Shown piece after piece: positions 18,284 to 26,465 of a DNA stretch of 64,000 nucleotides (position 1 is the stretch's first letter; each line of letters starts with the position of its first letter). Position numbers and translations under genes: made by a program. This stretch comes from UBA12481 sp942493265 (GTDB taxonomy: Bacteria > Bacteroidota > Bacteroidia > Bacteroidales > UBA12481). The stretch spans positions 3,596,001 through 3,660,000 of the forward strand of contig OW818688.1 in NCBI GenBank assembly GCA_942493265.1, in the 5' to 3' direction. Below the pieces are notes generated by a model. It ran no database searches and was not told where the DNA came from. It saw only the letters and a program-made list of their open reading frames with translations.

Positions 18284-18291
18284 TAACTTTG
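18284..18291 (+). promoter_or_regulatory. Possible Bacteroidota -7 box for the GH27 gene
   Basis: TAACTTTG matches the Bacteroidota -7 consensus TAnnTTTG exactly and lies 22 bp before the GH27 start. The nearest upstream TTTG (18254-18257) is 26 bp away, longer than the usual 19-21, so the -33 element is uncertain. Confidence 0.35.
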
Positions 18292-18313
18292 ATGCAAGCT
18301 AACAAACAAAACA

Positions 18314-20275
18314 ATGAAAATAAAAGGTGGTATCGCAATCCTTATCGGATCAATTTTGATTGGTTGTTCAGGAGGGAAAAGTGCTATTTATGTTGATCAG
18401 CTGGATTTAACCCAAATGGAATCCGGCTGGGGCGAAAATAATGTCAATAAGTCAGTTGATGGAAATCCTTTAAAGATTGCAGGGAAAACCTATGAGCGTG
18501 GAATAGGTACACATGCGATCAGTAAATTTCTGGTGCAAACTGGTGGAGCTGCTATAGCATTTGATGGCCTGGTGGGTGTGGACGATGAGAGCAGCAAACC
18601 TGGTACAGTTGAATTTATTGTTCTGGGTGATAGAAAAGTACTTTGGACGAGTGGTATGATGAAGCAGGGAGAACCGGCCAAAGAGGTACATGTGAGCCTG
18701 AAGGGAATCAACAAAATAGCCCTTCTTGTTACGGATGGAGGCGATAATATAAACTATGATCATGCTGACTGGATTGATGCCAGGATTACCTACCGCCTGA
18801 CCACTCCAACGGTTGTTGAAATGGTTCAGAAGGAGGCTTACATTTTAACTCCGGTAAATACAAAGCCCAGAATTAACGGTGCTTCCGTGGTTGGTGCCAA
18901 TCCACACCGGGATTTTATTTTTCGTATCCCGGTCACCGGAAAACCTCCTGTAAAGGTGGAAGTTGCCGGATTGCCGGCCGGGTTAGGTTTTGATCCGAAA
19001 AACAGGACGATTTCAGGCAAGGCACCTGCCACGGGTGTTTATGAATTTGAGGTGAAAGCAGAAAATTCGGAAGGTTCTGTAACCAGGAAAATTACCATCA
19101 GAACGGACAAGGGCTTGTCGTTGACTCCTCCGCTCGGATGGAATTCATGGAATTGCTGGGGTTTGAGTGTTGATCAGGACAAAGTTAAGGCTGCTGCTGA
19201 TGCGATGGTAAGTTCAGGATTGGCCGATCATGGCTGGACCTATATCAATATGGACGACGGCTGGGAAGCTGCTGAAAGAAACAGTAAGGGGGAATTGCTG
19301 GCAAATGAAAAGTTCCCGGATATGAGATCACTTACTGACTATATTCACAGTCTCGGACTTCGTGCCGGAATTTATTCCTCACCCGGACCACAAACATGCG
19401 GTGGATTTCAGGGAAGTTACCAGGGCGAACTATCCGATGTCAGAACCTGGGCTGCCTGGGGAATTGATTATGTAAAATATGACTGGTGTTCATATGGTCA
19501 GATAGCCAAAGATCAAAGCCTAACGGAATTGAAAAAGCCTTATGAGTTGATGCATAAAATGTTATCGCAAGCCGATAGGGACATCGTTTACAGTCTTTGT
19601 CAATATGGTATGGGAAATGTTTGGGAATGGGGTGGTGAGGTTGGTGGAAATCTTTGGAGAACTACCGGTGACATTACCGATACCTGGAACAGCATGGCCG
19701 GAATTGGTTTTGCTCAGGAGAAAAGTTCAGATTATGCAAAACCCGGCAATTGGAACGATCCTGATATGCTGGTAGTTGGAAAAGTAGGCTGGGGCCCAAA
19801 CCTTCATCCTTCCAAGTTGACACCAGATGAGCAATACACGCATATTTCACTCTGGGCCCTATTGGCTGCCCCGTTGCTGATTGGTTGCGATATGACACAG
19901 CTGGATTCGTTTACTCTCAATCTGCTCACCAATGACGAAGTGATTGAAATTAACCAGGATCCGCTGGGAAAACAGGCGAAGCCGGTTATTAAAACTGACG
20001 GGATCCAGATTTGGACGAAACCGCTTAGTGACGGATCGGTTGCTGTTGGTGTATTCAGTGTTGAAACGTTGAGTGGTGCAGAGTCTATTCGCTGGGATGA
20101 TCAGCCGGAAGTTCAGAAAGTTGTAATTTCCGCTTCAGATCTGGGATTATCTGGAAAGTTTAACGTGCGTGATACCTGGCGCCAGTTGGATATCGGAGAA
20201 TTCACTGGCTCCTTTGAAGTTGAGGTGCCCTTTCACGGGGTCATGCTTTACCGGATCCGCGGATTGGAACCGTAG
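18314..20275 (+). CDS. GH27 alpha-galactosidase with NPCBM and Ig-like domains
   Basis: The 653-residue lipoprotein (signal ending LIGC) has three parts. Residues about 25-160 are an NPCBM carbohydrate-binding module (GNPLKIAGKTYERGIGTHAI, VDDESSKPGTVEFIVLGDRK). Residues 165-265 are a putative Ig-like domain (FRIPVTGKPPVKVEVAGLPA, ISGKAPATGVYEFEVKAEN). Residues 270-650 are GH27: PPLGWNSWNCWG, YINMDDGWEAAERN, DYVKYDWCSYG with the nucleophile Asp, and KPGNWNDPDMLVVG near the acid/base, ending in a beta-sandwich. It should remove terminal alpha-galactose, or alpha-N-acetylgalactosamine or arabinopyranose in some members. The GH116 gene follows 77 bp later. Confidence 0.92.
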   Translation: MKIKGGIAILIGSILIGCSGGKSAIYVDQLDLTQMESGWGENNVNKSVDGNPLKIAGKTYERGIGTHAISKFLVQTGGAAIAFDGLVGVDDESSKPGTVEFIVLGDRKVLWTSGMMKQGEPAKEVHVSLKGINKIALLVTDGGDNINYDHADWIDARITYRLTTPTVVEMVQKEAYILTPVNTKPRINGASVVGANPHRDFIFRIPVTGKPPVKVEVAGLPAGLGFDPKNRTISGKAPATGVYEFEVKAENSEGSVTRKITIRTDKGLSLTPPLGWNSWNCWGLSVDQDKVKAAADAMVSSGLADHGWTYINMDDGWEAAERNSKGELLANEKFPDMRSLTDYIHSLGLRAGIYSSPGPQTCGGFQGSYQGELSDVRTWAAWGIDYVKYDWCSYGQIAKDQSLTELKKPYELMHKMLSQADRDIVYSLCQYGMGNVWEWGGEVGGNLWRTTGDITDTWNSMAGIGFAQEKSSDYAKPGNWNDPDMLVVGKVGWGPNLHPSKLTPDEQYTHISLWALLAAPLLIGCDMTQLDSFTLNLLTNDEVIEINQDPLGKQAKPVIKTDGIQIWTKPLSDGSVAVGVFSVETLSGAESIRWDDQPEVQKVVISASDLGLSGKFNVRDTWRQLDIGEFTGSFEVEVPFHGVMLYRIRGLEP

Positions 20276-20352
20276 TTTATCCGGGCTCACCATGTCTGCT
20301 TTTTGATTTTATTTCATCAATTTTGAGTTTCGCTTCAATAAACCTTTGAAAA

Positions 20353-23346
20353 ATGAAAACAAACAAAAATTCCAGCCTGATTACCGCTCTCATTTTTTTA
20401 TCTATGTTTTCTTATAATCTGAGAGGACAAAATGCTGTTGATCAACACGTTTTTAATTCTTATTACAGTGGGGAAAACCTGGATTATGTAGCATTCCCAA
20501 TGGGTGGAATTGGTGCCGGAATGGTTTGCCTCGATGGCACTGGAGGCTGGTCACACCTGTCAGTCGAGAATAAACCCGATGTTTTCAATGAGCCATTTGC
20601 CTTTGCCGCAATCTCAGTTAATGGAATCCCCAATGGGGCTAAAGTTTTGCAGGGACAGGTTCCAACCTGGAAAATTTTTGGCCGGCCGGGTACTGCAAAT
20701 GGTGGCGGCGACTATTATTACGGATTACCCAGATTTGAAAATTGCCGGTTCCTGGCAAGATTTCCAGTCGGGATAGTGGAACTGCAGGATAATGACCTTC
20801 CGCTGAAAGTAAAAATATCCGGCTGGAGCCCATTTATTCCCGGCGATGCTGATAATTCAAGCCTGCCGGTAGGTTCAATGGAGTATACCTTCAGCAATAC
20901 ATCGGACCAGGTAGTTGAGGCTGTATTTTCCTGGAACTCAAAAAATATTGTCAAAGCAGATGCACGAAATGAGATTCTCCCCGGTAAAAATGGCTTTATC
21001 ATGCACCAGATGGGGAGCAAGGAAAAGCCTGAACTGGAGCGTTGGTTCAGCGTTTTTTCGGATCAGGATGCAATCGTTGATCATTGCTGGTTCCGTGGTG
21101 GCTGGTTCGATGCCTTAACCATTCTGTGGAAGGATATACGAGAGGGAAAAATGACTGCTGATGCCCCTAAGGGAGAGAACCCTCCTGGAGCCTCCTTGTT
21201 CGTGCCAGTCAAAATAATGCCCCATCAGGAGAAAACCATTCGCCTGATGTTCTGCTGGTATTCCCCGAATACCAAATTATCAACGGGGTCACAACCCAAT
21301 CCGGAGGGTAACGCATTCAATGAAAAACCAGCCCCGGGAGCTGCACCCGGACAACAGGAAATCCCAGGATTTCAAGGGAAGCAACTGGTTAATACCTATT
21401 TTCCGGATGGTGATGGATTAACTGGAATCCTCACATCTCCTGCTTTTAAGATCAAAAAGAGTCAGATCGCTTTTCTCCTCGGCGGTGGAGATATTGCGAA
21501 CCGGACTTGTGTTAATCTTAAAGTCGGCGGTAAAATTGTTTTAACGGCAACCGGTAAGAATCAGGAACAATTGCTTCCCGTGGTTTGGGATGTGAAAAAA
21601 TATAAGGGAAAGTCCGCTGTACTGGAGATCGTGGATAATGAAACAGGAGGGTGGGGACATATTAATGTTGACCAGATCGTTTTTACCGATAACGCGGCAA
21701 TCAATTTAACATCTGTTTCCTCAGATGATCAGCTGTTTGAGAACTTTGAAGGAGCTTCCTATGGCACCTGGATAAAATCCGGCTCGTCCGCAGATTGTTC
21801 GGGATGCGATCCTGAAGCCTGCAAGGTGGAAAGGTACTATAAGCCCTGGTACGCCGGTAAATTTGACGGGATTAGCTCTGTACAGCAATATTGGCTCGAT
21901 AACTATGATAAGTTGAAATCGGGTAGTGAAATATTTCGTGATGCCTTCTATTCCAGTACACTGGCCCCTGAAGTGATGGAAGCCATCGCTGCAAATCTTA
22001 CCATTTTAAAATCACCTACCGTTCTGAGGGATACCGATGGCAAACTGTGGGCCTGGGAAGGCTGCAGTGATAATAGCGGTTGTTGCGCAGGAAGTTGCAC
22101 ACATGTCTGGAATTATGCCCAGGCCATACCTCATCTGTTTCCTGAACTCGAACGGTCACTGCGGAACACAGAGTTTACAGTCAGTCAGAATACAGCAGGT
22201 CATCAGACATTCAGGTCAGATCTTCCGATCAATGAGCCCCTGCATGGTTTCCATGCTGCATCCGACGGCCAGCTGGGGGGTATCATGAAAGTATATCGTG
22301 ACTGGCGGATCAGCGCGGATAATGATTGGATGTCAAATCTCTATCCACTGGTAAAACAGAGCCTTGATTATTGCATTAAAACCTGGGATCCGGATCATCT
22401 GGGCGTATTGGTTGAACCCCATCACAATACATACGATATTGAATTCTGGGGGCCGGATGGAATGTGCTCCAGCTTTTACCTGGGAGCCATAACCTCGTTT
22501 ATCGAAATGAGTAAATTTATGCAGAAACCGGTGGGTGAATATGAATCCTTGCTGGCTAAAGGAAAGGCCTATATGGAAAAGGACCTTTTCAATGGTGAAT
22601 ATTTTATTCAGAAAATCAGGTGGAACGATCTGCACGCGGCTGACCCGACTAAAATACCTGCCGCAACCATCGCTCCAAACGAATCCTATGACCTTCTGAT
22701 AAAAGAAGGGCCCAAGTATCAATATGGATCCGGATGCCTTTCTGACGGCATTATGGGCATGTGGATGGCCACATCATCGGGATTGCCTGAGATTATCGAC
22801 AATTCCAAGGTTACCAGTCATCTGGTATCAATCTATAAATACAACTTTAAGAAAGACCTTACCAATCATGATAACCCGCAGCGGCCAACTTATGCACTGG
22901 GTAAAGAGGGTGGCTTGCTTTTATGCACCTGGCCGGCGGGCGGACAGCTTTCGTTACCCTTTGTGTATAGCAATGAAGTATGGACGGGTATTGAATACCA
23001 GGTTGCCAGCCATCTGATGATGAAGGGTGAAGTGGAAAAAGGTCTGGATATTGTGAAAGCTTGCCGTGAGCGTTACAATGGCACTGTCAGGAATCCTTTT
23101 GATGAATATGAGTGCGGACACTGGTACGCCCGTGCGCTTTCAAGCTATGGCCTGTTGCAGGGCCTGACCGGTATCCGATATGATGCGGTTGAACGTGTTC
23201 TTTACATCGATTCAAAAATTGGCAATAACTTTTCGAGCTTCTTATCCACCGAAACTGGCTTTGGAAATGCGGGTTTGAAAAACGGAGTGCCATTTATCGA
23301 AGTAAAAATGGGTAAGATTCCGTACGAAAGAATTGTACTCAACTAA
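20353..23346 (+). CDS. GH116 beta-glycosidase with inserted galactose-binding-like domain
   Basis: The 997-residue protein has a Sec signal (ending YNLRGQ) and matches GH116, the family of non-lysosomal glucosylceramidase and bacterial beta-glucosidases/xylosidases. The N-terminal domain shows FPMGGIGAGMVCLDGTGGWS and the catalytic (alpha/alpha)6 domain shows GSCTHVWNYAQAIPHLFPEL, EPHHNTYDIEFWGPDGMCSS and NEVWTGIEYQVASHLM. Between residues about 320 and 480 a module is inserted (IAFLLGGGDIANRTCVNLKV, GGWGHINVDQIVFTD) that resembles a galactose-binding-like sandwich. It is followed by yebC after 36 bp. The substrate could be beta-glucosides or glycosphingolipid-like glycans. Confidence 0.87.
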   Translation: MKTNKNSSLITALIFLSMFSYNLRGQNAVDQHVFNSYYSGENLDYVAFPMGGIGAGMVCLDGTGGWSHLSVENKPDVFNEPFAFAAISVNGIPNGAKVLQGQVPTWKIFGRPGTANGGGDYYYGLPRFENCRFLARFPVGIVELQDNDLPLKVKISGWSPFIPGDADNSSLPVGSMEYTFSNTSDQVVEAVFSWNSKNIVKADARNEILPGKNGFIMHQMGSKEKPELERWFSVFSDQDAIVDHCWFRGGWFDALTILWKDIREGKMTADAPKGENPPGASLFVPVKIMPHQEKTIRLMFCWYSPNTKLSTGSQPNPEGNAFNEKPAPGAAPGQQEIPGFQGKQLVNTYFPDGDGLTGILTSPAFKIKKSQIAFLLGGGDIANRTCVNLKVGGKIVLTATGKNQEQLLPVVWDVKKYKGKSAVLEIVDNETGGWGHINVDQIVFTDNAAINLTSVSSDDQLFENFEGASYGTWIKSGSSADCSGCDPEACKVERYYKPWYAGKFDGISSVQQYWLDNYDKLKSGSEIFRDAFYSSTLAPEVMEAIAANLTILKSPTVLRDTDGKLWAWEGCSDNSGCCAGSCTHVWNYAQAIPHLFPELERSLRNTEFTVSQNTAGHQTFRSDLPINEPLHGFHAASDGQLGGIMKVYRDWRISADNDWMSNLYPLVKQSLDYCIKTWDPDHLGVLVEPHHNTYDIEFWGPDGMCSSFYLGAITSFIEMSKFMQKPVGEYESLLAKGKAYMEKDLFNGEYFIQKIRWNDLHAADPTKIPAATIAPNESYDLLIKEGPKYQYGSGCLSDGIMGMWMATSSGLPEIIDNSKVTSHLVSIYKYNFKKDLTNHDNPQRPTYALGKEGGLLLCTWPAGGQLSLPFVYSNEVWTGIEYQVASHLMMKGEVEKGLDIVKACRERYNGTVRNPFDEYECGHWYARALSSYGLLQGLTGIRYDAVERVLYIDSKIGNNFSSFLSTETGFGNAGLKNGVPFIEVKMGKIPYERIVLN

Positions 23347-23382
23347 AAAGAGATATTTTTGGGGTTCAAACTAGAAACAATT

Positions 23383-24105
23383 ATGGGAAGAGCATACGAA
23401 TATCGTAAAGCACGCATGTTTAAGCGTTGGGGTAGCATGTCTAAAACGTTTACCCGGATATCTAAAGAAATCATTATCTGTGTTAAAGCCAGCGGGCCCG
23501 ATCCTTCGAATAATTCCAGGCTCCGGGTTCTGATGCAGAACGCCCGTGCTGCGAATATGCCGAAGGATACCGTATTAGGATCCATTAAGAAGGCTTCTGG
23601 TAAGGATCAAGCTGATATTAAGGAATTTGTGTACGAAGGATATGCTCCTAACGGCATTGCGGTTCTCGTGGAGACGGCTTCCGATAACCATACCAGAACG
23701 GTAGCCAATGTAAGAAGCTATTTTAACCGTACCGGTGGTGCCCTGGGTACTTCAGGGAGCGTTAGCTTTCTGTTTGAACACAAATGCATTTTCAAGGTCA
23801 AGGGAAAACCTGATGTTGATATTGAGGAACTGGAACTTTCAATGATCGATGCCGGTGCCCAGGAGATTTTTGCTGAAGAGGAGAATATTATTATTTCAGG
23901 TGATTTTGAAGATTTCGGTACCATTCAGAAATATCTCGAGGATAATTCCTTTGAGCTGATCAGTGCTGAATTTGAAAGAATCGCCACCCAAACGAAGGAA
24001 TTAACTCCAGAGCAGGCGGCTGAAGTAGAAAAAACTCTTGCCAGGTTTGAAGATGATGACGACGTGACAAACGTCTTCCATAATATGGTTTATCAGGAAT
24101 CCTGA
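23383..24105 (+). CDS. yebC: YebC/PmpR-family protein
   Basis: The 240-residue protein begins MGRAYEYRKARMFKRWGSM, the Bacteroidota version of the YebC N-terminus, with SKTFTRISKEI next. It continues with NNSRLRVLMQNARAANMPKD, YEGYAPNGIAVLVETASDN and VRSYFNRTGGALGTSGSVSF, all conserved in the family. Proteins of this family were annotated as transcriptional regulators; several are now linked to ribosome rescue at proline-rich stretches. An upstream in-frame TTG (23359) is rejected in favour of the ATG. A strong terminator lies 32 bp after its stop, inside the convergent epimerase gene. Confidence 0.93.
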   Translation: MGRAYEYRKARMFKRWGSMSKTFTRISKEIIICVKASGPDPSNNSRLRVLMQNARAANMPKDTVLGSIKKASGKDQADIKEFVYEGYAPNGIAVLVETASDNHTRTVANVRSYFNRTGGALGTSGSVSFLFEHKCIFKVKGKPDVDIEELELSMIDAGAQEIFAEEENIIISGDFEDFGTIQKYLEDNSFELISAEFERIATQTKELTPEQAAEVEKTLARFEDDDDVTNVFHNMVYQES

Positions 24106-24113
24106 TCCATCCT

Positions 24114-25244
24114 TCAGATTTTGCGGATACCAATACCGGGAAGGTCATCTAAAGTGACTTTCCCGTTTTTTATTTGCATTCCGCTATAGAGATCATTTGA
24201 AATCAGGAGGTTGCCATCCAAATCAGCGTATTCGCTCAAGGGTGATAACTGGGCTGCTGCAGATATTGCACAGGAGGTTTCTGTCATACATCCGATCATA
24301 ACCTTCATTCCCAGAGCCCGGGCAGTTTTGGCCATAGTAAATGCCTCTCGCATGCCGGTACATTTCATCAGTTTGATATTGATTCCGTGGTACACTCCGA
24401 CAGCTTTGACCACATCAGGTAAACGCTGCACCGATTCGTCCCCGAAAATCGGCAGTGGAGAACGTTCGGTAAGCCAGGCCATATTATCAATCTGATCCTT
24501 GGGCATTGGCTGTTCCACCATCACAATCCCCATATCCTTAAGCCAATAGATCATCTCCAAAGCCTGTTCCCTGTTTTTCCAGCCCTGGTTAACATCAACG
24601 GCCAGGGGCACCTGGGTTGCCAGCCGTATGGTGCGCACCATTTCCTTATCATTATCCCGGCCCAGTTTGACTTTCAGAATCTTATACATGGAGGCTTCTT
24701 CAACCTTCTGCTTTACCACCTCAGCAGTATCGATACCGATGGTAAAGGAAGTATAGGGGGTGAGTTCAGGATTTAGTCCCCATAACTTGTACCAGGGTTG
24801 ACCGATCAGCTTACCTGCCAGATCGTGCAGGGCAATATCTACCGAGGCTTTGGCGGCGGTGTTGCCGGGATCAATCTGATCAACGTAATTCAGGATATCT
24901 TCAATTTGCAGGGGATCAGTGAATTTTGACAGATCCACCTTTGACAGAAACCTCGATGCGGTTTCCTGGGATTCACCCAGGTAAGGCGGCATGGAGGCTT
25001 CGCCATATCCGGTAATGCCGTTATATTCTATCCGGGTAAGCATTACCGGGGTACTGGTCCTGGAAGAACCGGCTATCGTGAAAACATGCCTTAGCGCAAG
25101 GTTATAGGGTTCAAAAAACAATTTCATTTTGCCATTTGATGCCGCATGGTTAAATGCATGTCCGGCAAACGCAAGATTACCAAGTGAATAACCGGCTGCT
25201 GAAATTCCTGCCAGTGCAATGAAGTTACGCCTTGATGTTTTCAT
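24114..25244 (-). CDS. Dipeptide epimerase (enolase superfamily), exported
   Basis: The 376-residue protein begins MKTSRRNFIALAGISAAGYS, a twin-arginine-type signal (SRRNFI), so it is probably exported folded. The enolase-superfamily barrel shows the KxK catalytic motif in ILKVKLGRDND (about residue 196), metal ligands Asp in AVDVNQGW, Glu in MVEQPMPKD and Asp in FGDESVQRL, and the second lysine in NIKLMKCTGM. This pattern fits L-Ala-D/L-Glu epimerases that recycle murein dipeptides. It lies downstream of the NlpC/P60 peptidase and transglutaminase-like genes in one transcription unit, which supports a cell-wall peptide role. Substrate choice within the family cannot be read from sequence alone. 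Confidence 0.87.
   Translation of the reverse strand: MKTSRRNFIALAGISAAGYSLGNLAFAGHAFNHAASNGKMKLFFEPYNLALRHVFTIAGSSRTSTPVMLTRIEYNGITGYGEASMPPYLGESQETASRFLSKVDLSKFTDPLQIEDILNYVDQIDPGNTAAKASVDIALHDLAGKLIGQPWYKLWGLNPELTPYTSFTIGIDTAEVVKQKVEEASMYKILKVKLGRDNDKEMVRTIRLATQVPLAVDVNQGWKNREQALEMIYWLKDMGIVMVEQPMPKDQIDNMAWLTERSPLPIFGDESVQRLPDVVKAVGVYHGINIKLMKCTGMREAFTMAKTARALGMKVMIGCMTETSCAISAAAQLSPLSEYADLDGNLLISNDLYSGMQIKNGKVTLDDLPGIGIRKI
24137..24171 (+). terminator. Intrinsic terminator of yebC, inside the epimerase gene
   Basis: CGGGAAGGTC (24137-24146) pairs with GACTTTCCCG (24156-24165), ten base pairs with one G-U, around a 9-nt loop, followed by six Ts (24166-24171). It reads on the plus strand downstream of yebC but lies in the last codons of the opposite-strand epimerase. 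Confidence 0.8.
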
Positions 25245-25253
25245 TTAATCATT

Positions 25254-26465
25254 TCAATTATACCAGGGATGGGATTTAAAAGCTGCAGGAGGTGCCTCGC
25301 TGCCGATAATCCTTTTAACATGCAGTAAATTTGTACGGTAATAGGGTTTGTAATTGGTGCGGGCAGAATCGAGACTGTTTACCCTCACCAGGCCGGAGCA
25401 GTGTATAAACTCCGAGTCAGCCACATACATACCCACATGAGTCACTTTTTCTGATAATTCCCTTGTTGCCTTCCGTCCAAAGAAAAGAAGGTCGCCGGCC
25501 TGTAGCTCTTTCCAGATGGAATTCGCCGTAACTTCAGTCCCTTGCAACACTTGCTGGGAGGCATCCCGCGACAGGATCAATCCGGCAGTCAGATAGATAT
25601 TTTTGGTAAATCCGCTGCAGTCAAATGCCTTAACAGAAGTACCGCCCCAGAGGTAGGGCCGGCCGGTCATGCTGAAGGCAGTTTTTAAAAGCACGGGGGA
25701 TTCTTGCACAACCTCCCGGCTCCAATCCTTGAAATTCTTACAGTCAGTATTTTTCACATAACCTTGCCGGCCATCCGGCAACATGACCTGAATAAATGAG
25801 CTATTTGTATGTCCATTGGCTGCTGCCGACAGGATTCCGCCCATCACAATATCGGAAACGGGAAGGGCCTTAATATCCGGTGAACCAACAATCAATCCGA
25901 AATCTGCCAGATAGATGAATCTTTCTGAAGACTTCCATTTGTCCATCTCCGCCTGGGTGAATTGAGCAATACCTGCCGATTCGGTCCAGGCAATATATTG
26001 ATCCGGTGTTTGGACCAGAAACCAGCCGTTTTCTTCCTGTAAAACCCTTAAAGGAGTACCCATTAAAGCCTGAGTAGCCATTTCGGCCGAATGTGCCGGG
26101 GTATAACGCAGGTTTGCAACAGAAATGGTGACCAGTCCCCAGGTTTTGTTTCCCAAACGCGGATCCGGAAGCCTGATGATGCTATCATAACAGAAGACAT
26201 CCTGAACTTTAATTTGTGCCAGCAACTTCGACACCGCCTCAACATTGGTTGTTTTTCCCGACAAGAGAATCCCATTTTCAAGATATGCTGCCTTGACCGA
26301 GAAAACTTCAACTCTGCTGTCTGCAATCGATTGACTTTGAATGGAATCGATTAGAAACTTTACTAATTCAAGATCATTACGTTCAGGCTTGCACGAAAAT
26401 GCAATCCCGGCAATTATCAGTAAAATCCATACTTTACTGATTCGTTCTTTTAATTGATAGCACAT
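25254..26465 (-). CDS. NlpC/P60 murein endopeptidase lipoprotein (YkfC-like)
   Basis: The 403-residue protein carries a lipoprotein signal (WILLIIAGIAFSC). Its N-terminal half holds SH3-like domains (LRYTPAHSAEMATQALMGTP, GWFLVQTPDQYIAW, and a second around MLPDGRQGYVKNTDC). The C-terminal half is a C40 peptidase with Cys in KAFDCSGFTKNIYL, His in VTHVGMYVADS and a third polar residue in FIHCSGLVRVN, plus GDLLFFGRKA. This matches gamma-D-glutamyl-diamino acid endopeptidases such as YkfC, which release L-Ala-D-Glu, the epimerase substrate. Its start overlaps the end of the transglutaminase-like gene by 32 bp and its stop is 9 bp from the epimerase start. Confidence 0.88.
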   Translation of the reverse strand: MCYQLKERISKVWILLIIAGIAFSCKPERNDLELVKFLIDSIQSQSIADSRVEVFSVKAAYLENGILLSGKTTNVEAVSKLLAQIKVQDVFCYDSIIRLPDPRLGNKTWGLVTISVANLRYTPAHSAEMATQALMGTPLRVLQEENGWFLVQTPDQYIAWTESAGIAQFTQAEMDKWKSSERFIYLADFGLIVGSPDIKALPVSDIVMGGILSAAANGHTNSSFIQVMLPDGRQGYVKNTDCKNFKDWSREVVQESPVLLKTAFSMTGRPYLWGGTSVKAFDCSGFTKNIYLTAGLILSRDASQQVLQGTEVTANSIWKELQAGDLLFFGRKATRELSEKVTHVGMYVADSEFIHCSGLVRVNSLDSARTNYKPYYRTNLLHVKRIIGSEAPPAAFKSHPWYN

